Assembly: GCA_027011025.1 (NCBI GenBank)
Contig: JALVAU010000158.1
Span: 1 to 9,501, forward strand
DNA length: 9,501 bases
Direction: 5' to 3'
Source of the DNA: Campylobacteraceae bacterium
GTDB taxonomy: Bacteria > Campylobacterota > Campylobacteria > Campylobacterales > Sulfurospirillaceae
Made by a program: the position numbers and the translations under genes. This document shows positions 1 through 6,765 of this stretch, piece after piece. Within the stretch, counting starts at the first letter, position 1; every line of letters begins with the position of its first letter. Under the pieces are notes generated by a model. The model made no database searches, was not told the DNA's origin, and worked only from the letters and a program-made list of their open reading frames with translations.

Positions 1-1467
1 GATATAAAAAACTCATCAAAAGATATGATACCAATTATAATAGTAGTAGCATTTTTTCAAATCGTGATTATAAAGAAGATGCCTCAAGATTTGCCCTCCA
101 TACTGCTAGGTCTGGTTATCATCATTTTTGGTCTGGCTATTTTCATCAGAGGATTGGAAATAGGAATTTTTCCAATAGGTGAAAATCTTGCAAATGATTT
201 TGCAAAAAAAGGCTCTGTTTTTTGGCTACTTCTTTTTGCTTTTTTTATAGGTTTTTCTACCACTATAGCAGAACCGGCTCTTATAGCCATAGCAGATAAA
301 GCCTCAATTATAAGCGAAGGAAGAATAGATGCTTTTTTTCTAAGACTTACAGTTGCACTATCGGTTGGATTTGCCATAGGCTTGGGTGTATTAAGAATTC
401 TGCTTGGTCATCCTATACAATACTACATCGTTTTTGGCTATATTGTTGTTGTTATCACAACATTTTTTGCACCATTGCAAATAGTCGGGCTGGCTTATGA
501 TAGCGGAGGTGTTACAACTTCTACTATCACCGTTCCCTTAGTTGCTGCCCTTGGTATCGGATTGTCATCAAATATCAAAGGAAGGAATCCCACTATAGAT
601 GGTTTTGGATTGATAGCTTTGGCTTCACTAATGCCAATGATATTTGTACAAATTTACGGAATAATTGTCTATACTTTTATGGAACCAGATATGAGTGTCA
701 AAGTCATTATAGATGTAACAAAAGCCATATCACAGGAAAATAAATTTACTTTTATTAAAATTTTTATTGATTTTTTGAAAGTAACAAAAGATATCATCCC
801 TATACTTCTTGTCATAATATTTTTTCAGTATATAATTATAAAAAAACCAATCCCACATCTTCAAAAAGCCAGTAGTGGAATATTTTTGGTTACCGTAGGG
901 CTATATGCCTTTATGATAGGACTTGAACTTGGATTATTTCCTATCGGAGAAAACCTTGCTATATCCTTAACAAGTATAAAAAATGTATGGTTTATATATC
1001 TATTTGGTTTTGCGATAGGTTTTTCAACCACTATGGCAGAACCGGCACTTATAGCAATAGCTACAAAAGCAAGTGAAATAAGTGAAGGAAATATAGATGG
1101 GACAACCCTGAGAATTTTTGTTGCGATAGGTGTAGCAATCGGCATTTCACTTGGTGCGTACAGAATAGTACAAGGTGACCCTATACAATACTATGTTATA
1201 TTTGGTTATATTATGATAGTAATTATGACCTATTTTGCACCAAAATATATAGTACCGATTGCTTATGACAGCGGAGGAGTAACAACCTCAACTGTTACTG
1301 TTCCACTTGTTGCTGCTTTAGGCTTAGGGCTTGCACAGAATATTGAGGGAAGAAGCCCACTTATAGATGGCTTTGGCTTGATAGCTTTCGCTTCACTATT
1401 TCCCATGATTACAGTCATGGGTTATGGTATATTAGTAACAAAATTATCAAAAAAGAGGAGAAATTAG
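1..1467 (+). CDS. DUF1538 family membrane protein, tandemly duplicated, 5'-partial (putative cation antiporter)
   Basis: Very hydrophobic integral membrane protein made of two homologous halves. Numbering from the ATG at 25, the motifs GLEIGIFPIGEN (43-54), EPALIAIA (83-90), YDSGGVTTST (158-167) and GRNPTIDGFGLIA (186-198) recur at exactly +256 residues (299-310, 339-346, 414-423, 442-454), which is the DUF1538 signature in two copies. The frame is open from base 1. The eight residues before that ATG (DIKNSSKD) align with DFLKVTKD just before the equivalent point of repeat 2, and the ATG lacks a good Shine-Dalgarno, so the true start lies left of the window. Established knowledge, from memory: a Halomonas pair of DUF1538 proteins (UmpA/UmpB) was reported as a Na+(Li+,K+)/H+ antiporter. 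Transport function here is inferred from that. The gene stops at the base before the PII-like gene, implying one transcript. Family assignment is firm; substrate is unknown. Confidence 0.9.
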   Translation, partial: DIKNSSKDMIPIIIVVAFFQIVIIKKMPQDLPSILLGLVIIIFGLAIFIRGLEIGIFPIGENLANDFAKKGSVFWLLLFAFFIGFSTTIAEPALIAIADKASIISEGRIDAFFLRLTVALSVGFAIGLGVLRILLGHPIQYYIVFGYIVVVITTFFAPLQIVGLAYDSGGVTTSTITVPLVAALGIGLSSNIKGRNPTIDGFGLIALASLMPMIFVQIYGIIVYTFMEPDMSVKVIIDVTKAISQENKFTFIKIFIDFLKVTKDIIPILLVIIFFQYIIIKKPIPHLQKASSGIFLVTVGLYAFMIGLELGLFPIGENLAISLTSIKNVWFIYLFGFAIGFSTTMAEPALIAIATKASEISEGNIDGTTLRIFVAIGVAIGISLGAYRIVQGDPIQYYVIFGYIMIVIMTYFAPKYIVPIAYDSGGVTTSTVTVPLVAALGLGLAQNIEGRSPLIDGFGLIAFASLFPMITVMGYGILVTKLSKKRRN

Positions 1468-1821
1468 ATGCAATTTACAGTTTTAACTGCCATAGTACCG
1501 GATGAAAAAGAGGAAAACATAATAGAAGTAGCAAAAAAAGCAGGTGCAGGAAGCGTCACAATACTTCATGGTAAAAACATAGGTCTTAAAGAAAAAAAGG
1601 TATTTTTTGGATTAACTCTAGAAGAGAATGTCTCTATTTTACTCTTTATTTTACCTAAAAAATTATCCATTAGTATATTTAAGACTCTAAAAAATGAGTT
1701 AGAAATAGATGAAAAAGAGGGTGAAAATGGAATTATTTTTACATTTCCATTGACACATTTAGCAGGCATACAAGAAGAAGAGATAGAGCTTTTTGAAGAA
1801 GAGATAAAAAACGAAATATAA
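1468..1821 (+). CDS. PII-like (GlnB-fold) signalling protein
   Basis: Small soluble protein of 117 residues resembling the PII superfamily. It has an N-terminal beta-alpha unit ending in GAGSVTILHGKN (26-37), a T-loop-like segment GLKEKKVFFGLTLEEN (39-54), a central strand VSILLFILP (55-63), a helix, and the C-terminal strand GIIFTFPLTHLAGI (88-101), matching the canonical PII ending 'IFVFPVEEVVRI'. The T-loop is much shorter than in GlnB/GlnK and lacks the uridylylated tyrosine, so classical nitrogen control is unlikely. PII-like proteins of this kind typically bind adenine nucleotides as trimers and act on a neighbouring transporter. The DUF1538 gene ends at the base before this ATG, and a strong GAGGAG ribosome site sits at 1455-1460. 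The acidic tail (QEEEIELFEEEIKNEI) is outside the core fold. Family call is good; ligand and target are inferred. Confidence 0.82.
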   Translation: MQFTVLTAIVPDEKEENIIEVAKKAGAGSVTILHGKNIGLKEKKVFFGLTLEENVSILLFILPKKLSISIFKTLKNELEIDEKEGENGIIFTFPLTHLAGIQEEEIELFEEEIKNEI

Positions 1822-1832
1822 AAGGAATAGCA

Positions 1833-2222
1833 ATGTTAGTAAAAGATATAATGTGCAAAAAAAATTTGGCTATAATCTCCCCTATGGCACCCATTAGAGA
1901 TGCACTAAGCAGTATGAAAAACAATAGAATAAAATCACTCATAGTTGACAAAATAAGACCTAGCGATGCTTATGGTATATTGACATATAAAAATATTCTT
2001 TTCTCCATCATAGCAAGTGACGGTGATATTGATTTGCTTAGAGTTTATGATATCTGCTCAAAACCTGCATATCAAATCTCAGAAGAGCTAGATATAAAAT
2101 ATGCCGTTCAACTTATGGTAAAAAGCAATGTAAAAAGACTACTAGTCATCGACAACAATGAAATAGAGGGAATTTTAACCATGACAGACATTATGGAAAA
2201 TTATCTTGAAAAGATAGATTAA
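1833..2222 (+). CDS. Two-CBS-domain protein
   Basis: Protein of 129 residues consisting almost entirely of a CBS pair (Bateman module) with no other domain. CBS1 spans about 3-60, starting VKDIM and ending GILTYKNIL (48-56). CBS2 spans about 70-129, ending VKRLLVIDNNEIEGILTMTDIM. The usual T-x-x-D ribose-binding motif is intact in CBS2 (TMTD, 116-119), but CBS1 has TYKN, with Asn for Asp, so the two nucleotide sites may not be equivalent. CBS pairs generally bind AMP, ATP, SAM or cyclic di-AMP. The ribosome site AAGGA (1822-1826) lies just after the PII-like stop and gives good spacing to the ATG, so this is the third gene of the DUF1538 unit. A regulatory role on that transporter is an inference from position. 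The stop codon forms part of a TTAA that precedes a MITE-end-like motif. Confidence 0.85.
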   Translation: MLVKDIMCKKNLAIISPMAPIRDALSSMKNNRIKSLIVDKIRPSDAYGILTYKNILFSIIASDGDIDLLRVYDICSKPAYQISEELDIKYAVQLMVKSNVKRLLVIDNNEIEGILTMTDIMENYLEKID

Positions 2223-2287
2223 GAGCACCTTAAAGTTTTCCAAAAAAATTCCAAATAAAAAATGGTCTATTCTAAAATCTTGAGTAC

Positions 2288-3880
2288 CTAGTCAACTTTG
2301 AATTTAGATAAACTACCATCTAGGCTTTGGGAAATTTTAAGCATCTTTTCTGATATATTTGATAACTCTTTTGATAATTCTTCATTTTTCTTAGAAATTT
2401 TAAATGTACCGTTTAGATCATTCATCATTACAGATATAATTACTGACATATCCAAAACCCTTTTTGAAGCATCATTCGATATTGCAATAGACTCTTTTGT
2501 TTTAGCTCTTGTTTCTTTTGCTTTATCTTTAACTATATTTGCATTTAGGGAAATTTCTCTAACTTTTTCTGAATTTTTTTGCATATCTGAGCTCAGTTGC
2601 ATCACGCCTTGAACAATAACACTTATAGTTGCATCTATCTCGGATAATGATTTTTGAGTTCTCTCTGCTAGTTTTCTTACTTCATCAGCCACAACAGCAA
2701 ATCCTCTTCCATGCTCCCCTGCCCTTGCCGCTTCTATTGCTGCATTCAGAGCTAAAAGATTTGTCTGGTCTGCTATATCTTTTATCATATCCAAAACACC
2801 TTTTATCTGTTCGGTTTGTGCTACAACTTCTTGTATCTGTGACGACATCTCCTCTTCTGCTTCACTAGAGCTTTCTATGCTTTGTACAACTTTTTCCAAA
2901 GATTTTGTCATATTTTCCAAAACTACAAAAGACTCTTTGCTATCTTCTATATTTTTTTCTGAGAGTGTTTTTGATATTTCAAGCTCTTCCTCAACATTTT
3001 TAGCAGCAATAAGTGTTTTATCTATCTGTCTGTTCTCTTTTTGAGTGCTATCCAATATAATTTGTGCACTATCGCTAAGAGCTTTACCATTTTTTTCTAC
3101 TTTGTGTGCACTATTTTGTGACTCAATGACAGTTTTTTGAATTTTTTCTATAAAATTATTTACCTCTTTTGCAACCTCTCCTATTTCATCAGAGCTCTGT
3201 ATATCCACTCTCTTTGTCAGGTCTCCGTCTCCAGAAGAGAGATCTTTTACTCTATCTAGCAATAAAGCTATAGGGTTACCTATAATTTTTTTAAGAATAA
3301 ATAAGACTAAAAGTACTATAAGTAGTAAAAAAAGTACAAATATAACAAAAAATTTAATACTAGAGTTTTTTATATTTAAATCCACACTATCCATAGAAAA
3401 AGTTAAGTCCATAACTCCTAAAACATCCCCTATATTTGATGTTGCATGGCAGGCCAAACACTCCGAATCTGTAACTAACGGCTTCAAGAGACGGATTGTA
3501 TGTTTTCCATTACGAGTGACATTCAATTTTCTTTCTTTTGGCTTCTTGTATAGGCTTTTTATTAAAGTGTCATTTGAAATAGAATCTTTCAAGCCAAACA
3601 TATCTATAATGGCTTGGGATTTGTGTATTTTTAAACTAACTATACCCTTCATCTTTCCTGCATCATTTATAGCTTTTTCTATCAAATCTGCATCACCTAT
3701 ATTCATAGCAGATCTAACTGTTTTGAATATAGACTGACTCAATAAACGCATATTTTTTTCAGCCTCGGCAGAGGCCGTTGCTTGAAATTCATAAATAATC
3801 ACATATTGCAAAATCGCAAAGATTAAAACCAATGCGGGAACAAGTGTCAAAATTATTTTGTAACCTATACTTTTTTTCAT
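2288..3880 (-). CDS. Methyl-accepting chemotaxis protein with periplasmic c-type heme motif
   Basis: Transmembrane chemoreceptor of 530 residues from the chosen start. TM1 is at about 10-30, a periplasmic sensor domain at about 33-173, TM2 at about 176-198, HAMP at about 199-251, then a long cytoplasmic coiled coil whose kinase-contact tip [20 protein letters not shown] (369-388) and following [19 protein letters not shown] are near-invariant MCP sequence. The sensor domain carries CLACH (Cys141, Cys144, His145; bases 3446-3460), a covalent heme c motif, followed by [12 protein letters not shown] as in other heme/PAS-like sensor domains of chemoreceptors and kinases. It probably signals redox state, oxygen, NO or a similar ligand to CheA/CheW. 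No C-terminal CheR/CheB tether pentapeptide is visible. An upstream in-frame GTG at 3913 would add 11 residues but lacks a ribosome site, whereas the ATG at 3880 has GAGGAA seven bases before it. Confidence 0.95.
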   Translation of the reverse strand: MKKSIGYKIILTLVPALVLIFAILQYVIIYEFQATASAEAEKNMRLLSQSIFKTVRSAMNIGDADLIEKAINDAGKMKGIVSLKIHKSQAIIDMFGLKDSISNDTLIKSLYKKPKERKLNVTRNGKHTIRLLKPLVTDSECLACHATSNIGDVLGVMDLTFSMDSVDLNIKNSSIKFFVIFVLFLLLIVLLVLFILKKIIGNPIALLLDRVKDLSSGDGDLTKRVDIQSSDEIGEVAKEVNNFIEKIQKTVIESQNSAHKVEKNGKALSDSAQIILDSTQKENRQIDKTLIAAKNVEEELEISKTLSEKNIEDSKESFVVLENMTKSLEKVVQSIESSSEAEEEMSSQIQEVVAQTEQIKGVLDMIKDIADQTNLLALNAAIEAARAGEHGRGFAVVADEVRKLAERTQKSLSEIDATISVIVQGVMQLSSDMQKNSEKVREISLNANIVKDKAKETRAKTKESIAISNDASKRVLDMSVIISVMMNDLNGTFKISKKNEELSKELSNISEKMLKISQSLDGSLSKFKVD

Positions 3881-3887
3881 AAAACTA

Positions 3888-3893
3888 TTCCTC
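3888..3893 (-). promoter_or_regulatory. Ribosome binding site deciding the chemoreceptor start
   Basis: On the minus strand this reads GAGGAA, followed by seven bases and then ATG (3880-3878). It supports the ATG over the upstream GTG at 3913, which has only A/T-rich sequence before it. The protein from this ATG begins MKKSIGYKI, a typical basic N-terminus leading directly into TM1. Confidence 0.7.
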
Positions 3894-3919
3894 AGTAAAA
3901 AATAAAAACTCACTTTTTG

Positions 3920-3925
3920 ATTATA
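3920..3925 (-). promoter_or_regulatory. Candidate -10 box for the chemoreceptor gene
   Basis: The minus strand reads TATAAT exactly, 40 bases upstream of the chosen ATG. It abuts the TTAA that borders the inverted-repeat element, so any -35 region (about 3943-3948, reading TGGGTT) would lie inside the element. Campylobacterota promoters often have little -35 conservation, so the -10 alone could suffice. A perfect hexamer in AT-rich DNA can also occur by chance. Confidence 0.4.
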
Positions 3926-3993
3926 TTAAGGGCACCTCTAATAACCCATACACCGATAGAAACCTAATACATGGTTGTTGAAGGTTCCCTTAA
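3926..3993. mobile_element. Possible MITE / IS remnant: 60-bp imperfect inverted repeat flanked by TTAA
   Basis: The left end reads GGGCACCTCTAATAACC (3930-3946). The right end, reverse-complemented, reads GGGAACCTTCAACAACC (3989-3973). These agree at 13 of 17 positions, and each is bordered directly by TTAA (3926-3929 and 3990-3993), as expected for a 4-bp target duplication. The 26-bp interior encodes nothing. A YTAR-type 4-bp duplication and GGG-starting ends would fit an IS5-like family, but that assignment is inference, since no transposase is present in the window. It sits between the purH stop and the chemoreceptor start. It could also fold as a hairpin in the purH transcript, although no U-run follows. 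Confidence 0.5.
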
Positions 3994-3996
3994 AAA

Positions 3997-5538
3997 TTAA
4001 TGTAAAAAATGCCTAACCCCACTAAAATATAAAGCTATATCATGCTCATCTGCAGCTTTGATAATATCATCATCTCTGATACTACCACCAGGCTCTATTA
4101 TACATCTTATACCTGCTTTTGCGGCTTCATCGATACTGTCTCTAAATGGAAAAAATGCCTCACTTGCCATCGCTGCTCCAAAGACTTCTACGCCCATCTC
4201 TTTTGCCTTAGCAAGTGCACATTTAGCCGCATCTACTCTGCTTGTCATACCCATTCCTATCGCTACCATAGCTGACTCTTTTACATAAACAACACAATTT
4301 GATTTTGTAAGGCTAGCTATCTTATAAGCAATTTCCAAATCTTCCAATCCACCCTTGTATGCCTCTCTTTTACTCACACATTTAGCGTTTTTAACCTCGT
4401 CATCTATTACTTTATCACTCTGTTGATATACAAAACCACCATCTACATGCTTGAAGTCATATTCATCATCGCTTAAAACCAAATATCTACTCTCTTGAGT
4501 AAATATTTTTATTCTCTTTTTCTTTTCAAAAACCGCGAGCGCATCATCATCTACATTTGCAGCAATTATAACTTCAACAAATATTTCATTGATTTTATTT
4601 GCCAATTTTTCATCTAGTTTACCATTAATTGCAACAACTCCACCGTAAGCAGAGACGGGATCACACTTCAAAGCCTTTTCATAAGCATCAAAAAGGTCAT
4701 CCCCAATAGCAAAACCACAAGGATTAGCATGTTTTATTATCGATACTGCCGGCGTATCTCCAAATGAAGCTGCTATCTTTAGAGCTCCATTAATATCAGT
4801 CATATTATTAAAACTAGCTTCACCCTTTAGTGTTTTAAAATTGTTTGAAAAGAAGTAATCAAACTCATATAAAGCACCTTTTTGGTGAGGGTTTTCTCCA
4901 TACCTCGTATCAAATGCTTTACTTCCTACTATAAACTGTTTTTCTCCAAACCCACCATTAAATCTTCTATTCATATAGTTTGCTATCATGCTATCATAGG
5001 ATGCAGTATGCTCATAAGCTTTTATCATCAAATCTCTTCTAAATTCGAGTGAATTTTTACCATTTTTCAAGGCTGCAATTACTAATTCATAATCATTTAC
5101 ATCTGTTACAACTAAAACATCATTAAAATTTTTAGCAGCACTTCTAACCATAGCCGGTCCGCCAATATCAATATTTTCTATGATTTCATCAAAATCATCT
5201 GTTTTAGATATAGTCTCTTTAAAGGGGTATAGATTTACGCAAACCAAGTCTATTCCTGTTATTCCATGCTCTTTTGCAGTCTCTACATGTAGAGGCAAAT
5301 CCCTTCTGTGTAAGATTCCTCCGTGTATATAGGGATTTAGTGTTTTTACCCTGCCGTCAAACATCTCTGGAAACTTTGTAACTTCGCTTATCTCTATGGC
5401 TTTTACTCCTTCATCTTGCAAAAGCTTAAATGTTCCGCCCGTAGATACTATCTCATAACCAAGCTCTTCGAGACTTTTGGCAAAATCAACCACACCTATC
5501 TTATCACTAACGCTTATCAATGCTCTATAACTATTCAT
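3997..5538 (-). CDS. purH: Bifunctional AICAR transformylase / IMP cyclohydrolase
   Basis: Complete PurH of 513 residues (E. coli about 529), catalysing formylation of AICAR with 10-formyl-THF and ring closure to IMP, the last two steps of de novo purine synthesis in the cytoplasm. The N-terminal cyclohydrolase (MGS-like) domain shows [25 protein letters not shown] (32-36), [16 protein letters not shown] (61-76), NLYPF (102-106) and [15 protein letters not shown] (124-138). The C-terminal transformylase domain shows RYGENPHQ (212-219), catalytic KHANPCG (269-275), [10 protein letters not shown] (296-305), FFPFRD and the typical end GVRHFLH. Residue 68 is Asn where the family consensus is His (TLHP). 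The ATG is preceded by a TGGAG ribosome site (5546-5550, minus). The gene is divergent from the C-S lyase and shares a short promoter region with it; there is no room for a riboswitch. FolD in this window makes its cofactor precursor, though the two genes are not in one operon. Confidence 0.98.
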   Translation of the reverse strand: MNSYRALISVSDKIGVVDFAKSLEELGYEIVSTGGTFKLLQDEGVKAIEISEVTKFPEMFDGRVKTLNPYIHGGILHRRDLPLHVETAKEHGITGIDLVCVNLYPFKETISKTDDFDEIIENIDIGGPAMVRSAAKNFNDVLVVTDVNDYELVIAALKNGKNSLEFRRDLMIKAYEHTASYDSMIANYMNRRFNGGFGEKQFIVGSKAFDTRYGENPHQKGALYEFDYFFSNNFKTLKGEASFNNMTDINGALKIAASFGDTPAVSIIKHANPCGFAIGDDLFDAYEKALKCDPVSAYGGVVAINGKLDEKLANKINEIFVEVIIAANVDDDALAVFEKKKRIKIFTQESRYLVLSDDEYDFKHVDGGFVYQQSDKVIDDEVKNAKCVSKREAYKGGLEDLEIAYKIASLTKSNCVVYVKESAMVAIGMGMTSRVDAAKCALAKAKEMGVEVFGAAMASEAFFPFRDSIDEAAKAGIRCIIEPGGSIRDDDIIKAADEHDIALYFSGVRHFLH

Positions 5539-5563
5539 CTTATTACTCCACTAATTAAAAAAT

Positions 5564-5575
5564 TATTATATAATA
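5564..5575. promoter_or_regulatory. Palindromic divergent promoter core for purH and the C-S lyase gene
   Basis: The 12-bp sequence TATTATATAATA is a perfect palindrome in the 62-bp divergent gap. It contains TATAAT on the plus strand (5569-5574) and on the minus strand (5570-5565). Both lie 26-27 bases from their start codons (5601 and 5538), so each leaves a short leader with its own ribosome site (plus AAGGA at 5589-5593; minus TGGAG at 5546-5550). The two polymerases could not occupy this core together. AT-richness makes chance occurrence possible. Confidence 0.45.
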
Positions 5576-5600
5576 CCATATTTGATATAAGGATAAAGTT

Positions 5601-6737
5601 ATGAGTTTTTTTGACAAAGAGATAGATAGAAGAGCTACAAATTGTGAGAAATGGGATAAATACAAAGATACAGACATAATACCCGCATGGGTTGCAGATG
5701 CTGATTTTAGTGCACCTCTTCCTGTCATAAAAGCTTTGCAAGATAGAGTAGAACATGGCATTTTTGGCTACACTTCTGTTGATGATGCTACAAATCAAGC
5801 TGTTGTTGACTTTATTTGGCGACATCACAAATGGGAAATCCAAAAAGAGTGGATAGTTTGGGTAAATGGTGTGGTAAGTAGCATGAATCTAGTGTGTAAA
5901 ATGTTTCCAAATGATACCAAGGTAATAACAACGACACCGATATATCCACACTTTATAAAAGCCCCAAAAAATTCAAATTTAGAAGTTACAAAAATACCAC
6001 TAAGAGAGATCAATAACAGATGGGGTATTGATTTTGAAGAGTTTAGAGATAAAATAGACTCTACATGTAAACTTTTTTTACTATGCAATCCTCACAACCC
6101 CGGAGGTACTGTCTTTAGTAGGGATGAATTGGAAAAACTAGGAGAAATATGTCTAGAACACGATATATTAATCTGTTCGGATGAAATACATGCAGATTTA
6201 GTGATAAATCCACGAGTAAAACATATACCAATAGCCTCTTTAAATAAAAAATTAGAAAAAACAACTATTACCTTGATGGCTCCTAGCAAAACTTTTAATA
6301 TAGCCGGATTACAGAGTTCTTTTGCAATCATACCAAATAAAAAACTTCGTGCATCCTTTCAAAAAGAGCTAAGAGGATTGGGTGATGGTATAAATTTATT
6401 GGCAATAACTGCCACTAAAGCCGCATATACCAAGGGTGACAAATGGCTAGATGAATTAAAAGAGTATCTTAGCGAAAATTTAAACTTAGTGGAAAATTTT
6501 GTCAAAAGCAATGAAAATCTAAAAATGCTCAAATGTGATGCGACCTATCTAGCATGGATAGATTGCAAAAATATAAAAGTAGAAAATCCTTATGAGTTTT
6601 TTTTAAAATTCGGTGTTGGATTAAGCGAAGGAGAAAGGTTTGGAGACAAAAACTTTATAAGATTAAATTTTGCAACAACAAGAAAAAGGCTAAAAAAAAT
6701 ACTAACAAGGATGCAAAATGCACTAGATACTCTCTAA
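5601..6737 (+). CDS. MalY/PatB family PLP-dependent C-S lyase (cystathionine beta-lyase-like aminotransferase fold)
   Basis: Complete 378-residue fold-type I PLP enzyme. The N-terminus (MSFFDKEIDRRATNCEKWDKY, then IPAWVADADFSAP at 27-39) is the hallmark opening of the MalY/PatB group. Cofactor motifs are CNPHNPGG (162-169), SDEIHADL (193-200, Asp194 for the pyridine nitrogen), APSKTFNIAGLQ (227-238, Lys230 as Schiff-base lysine) and FIRLNFA (352-358, Arg354 for the substrate carboxylate). Family members cleave cystathionine or cysteine S-conjugates to a thiol, pyruvate and ammonia, linking to methionine/sulfur metabolism. Physiological substrate is not deducible, and an aminotransferase role is an alternative. 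The family usually has WVADMDF where this has WVADADF. Ribosome site AAGGA (5589-5593) gives ideal spacing. Monocistronic: divergent from purH and convergent with the cytochrome gene. Confidence 0.92.
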   Translation: MSFFDKEIDRRATNCEKWDKYKDTDIIPAWVADADFSAPLPVIKALQDRVEHGIFGYTSVDDATNQAVVDFIWRHHKWEIQKEWIVWVNGVVSSMNLVCKMFPNDTKVITTTPIYPHFIKAPKNSNLEVTKIPLREINNRWGIDFEEFRDKIDSTCKLFLLCNPHNPGGTVFSRDELEKLGEICLEHDILICSDEIHADLVINPRVKHIPIASLNKKLEKTTITLMAPSKTFNIAGLQSSFAIIPNKKLRASFQKELRGLGDGINLLAITATKAAYTKGDKWLDELKEYLSENLNLVENFVKSNENLKMLKCDATYLAWIDCKNIKVENPYEFFLKFGVGLSEGERFGDKNFIRLNFATTRKRLKKILTRMQNALDTL

Positions 6738-6762
6738 AGAGACTACTGTATAGTGGTTCTTT
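6736..6762. terminator. Likely bidirectional terminator hairpin
   Basis: AAAGA(6736-6740) pairs with TCTTT(6758-6762); after a bulged G (6741), ACTACT(6742-6747) pairs with AGTGGT(6752-6757), including one G-T pair, around loop GTAT. The stem fills almost the whole 28-bp gap between two convergent stop codons and has A/T-rich ends on both sides, so it could stop transcription from both directions. The stem is AT-rich and the T-run short (TTT), so efficiency is uncertain. Confidence 0.55.
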
Positions 6763-6765
6763 AAA

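Noticed and set aside
84..1145. Two minus-strand open frames (84-377 and 861-1145) inside the DUF1538 gene with similar translations
   Set aside because: They lie at equivalent positions of the two internal repeats, so their similarity is a by-product of the duplication on the other strand. No ribosome sites or recognisable domains.
2223..2287. Terminator between the convergent CBS and chemoreceptor genes
   Set aside because: There are A/T runs, but I could not find a stem of useful length next to a T-run on either strand.
2629..2868. Plus-strand frame rich in Leu, Pro and His inside the chemoreceptor gene
   Set aside because: It is antisense to the most conserved signalling part of the MCP; the composition is an artefact of reading Ala/Glu-rich helix codons backwards.
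3881..3913. Upstream GTG start for the chemoreceptor adding 11 residues
   Set aside because: No Shine-Dalgarno before it, while the ATG at 3880 has GAGGAA at ideal spacing and begins a normal N-terminus; the region upstream also holds the likely -10 box.
3926..3993. Rho-independent terminator for purH
   Set aside because: The arms could pair, but the loop is long, the stem has mismatches and no U-run follows on the minus strand; TTAA on both sides fits a mobile element better.
5539..5600. Purine riboswitch or PurR-type operator upstream of purH
   Set aside because: The gap is only 62 bases including both ribosome sites, and no aptamer-like stem arrangement or long operator is visible besides the AT palindrome.
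5535..5843. Minus-strand open frame of 102 codons overlapping the start of the C-S lyase gene
   Set aside because: It runs antisense through well-conserved MalY/PatB coding sequence, has no recognisable domain and includes the promoter gap.
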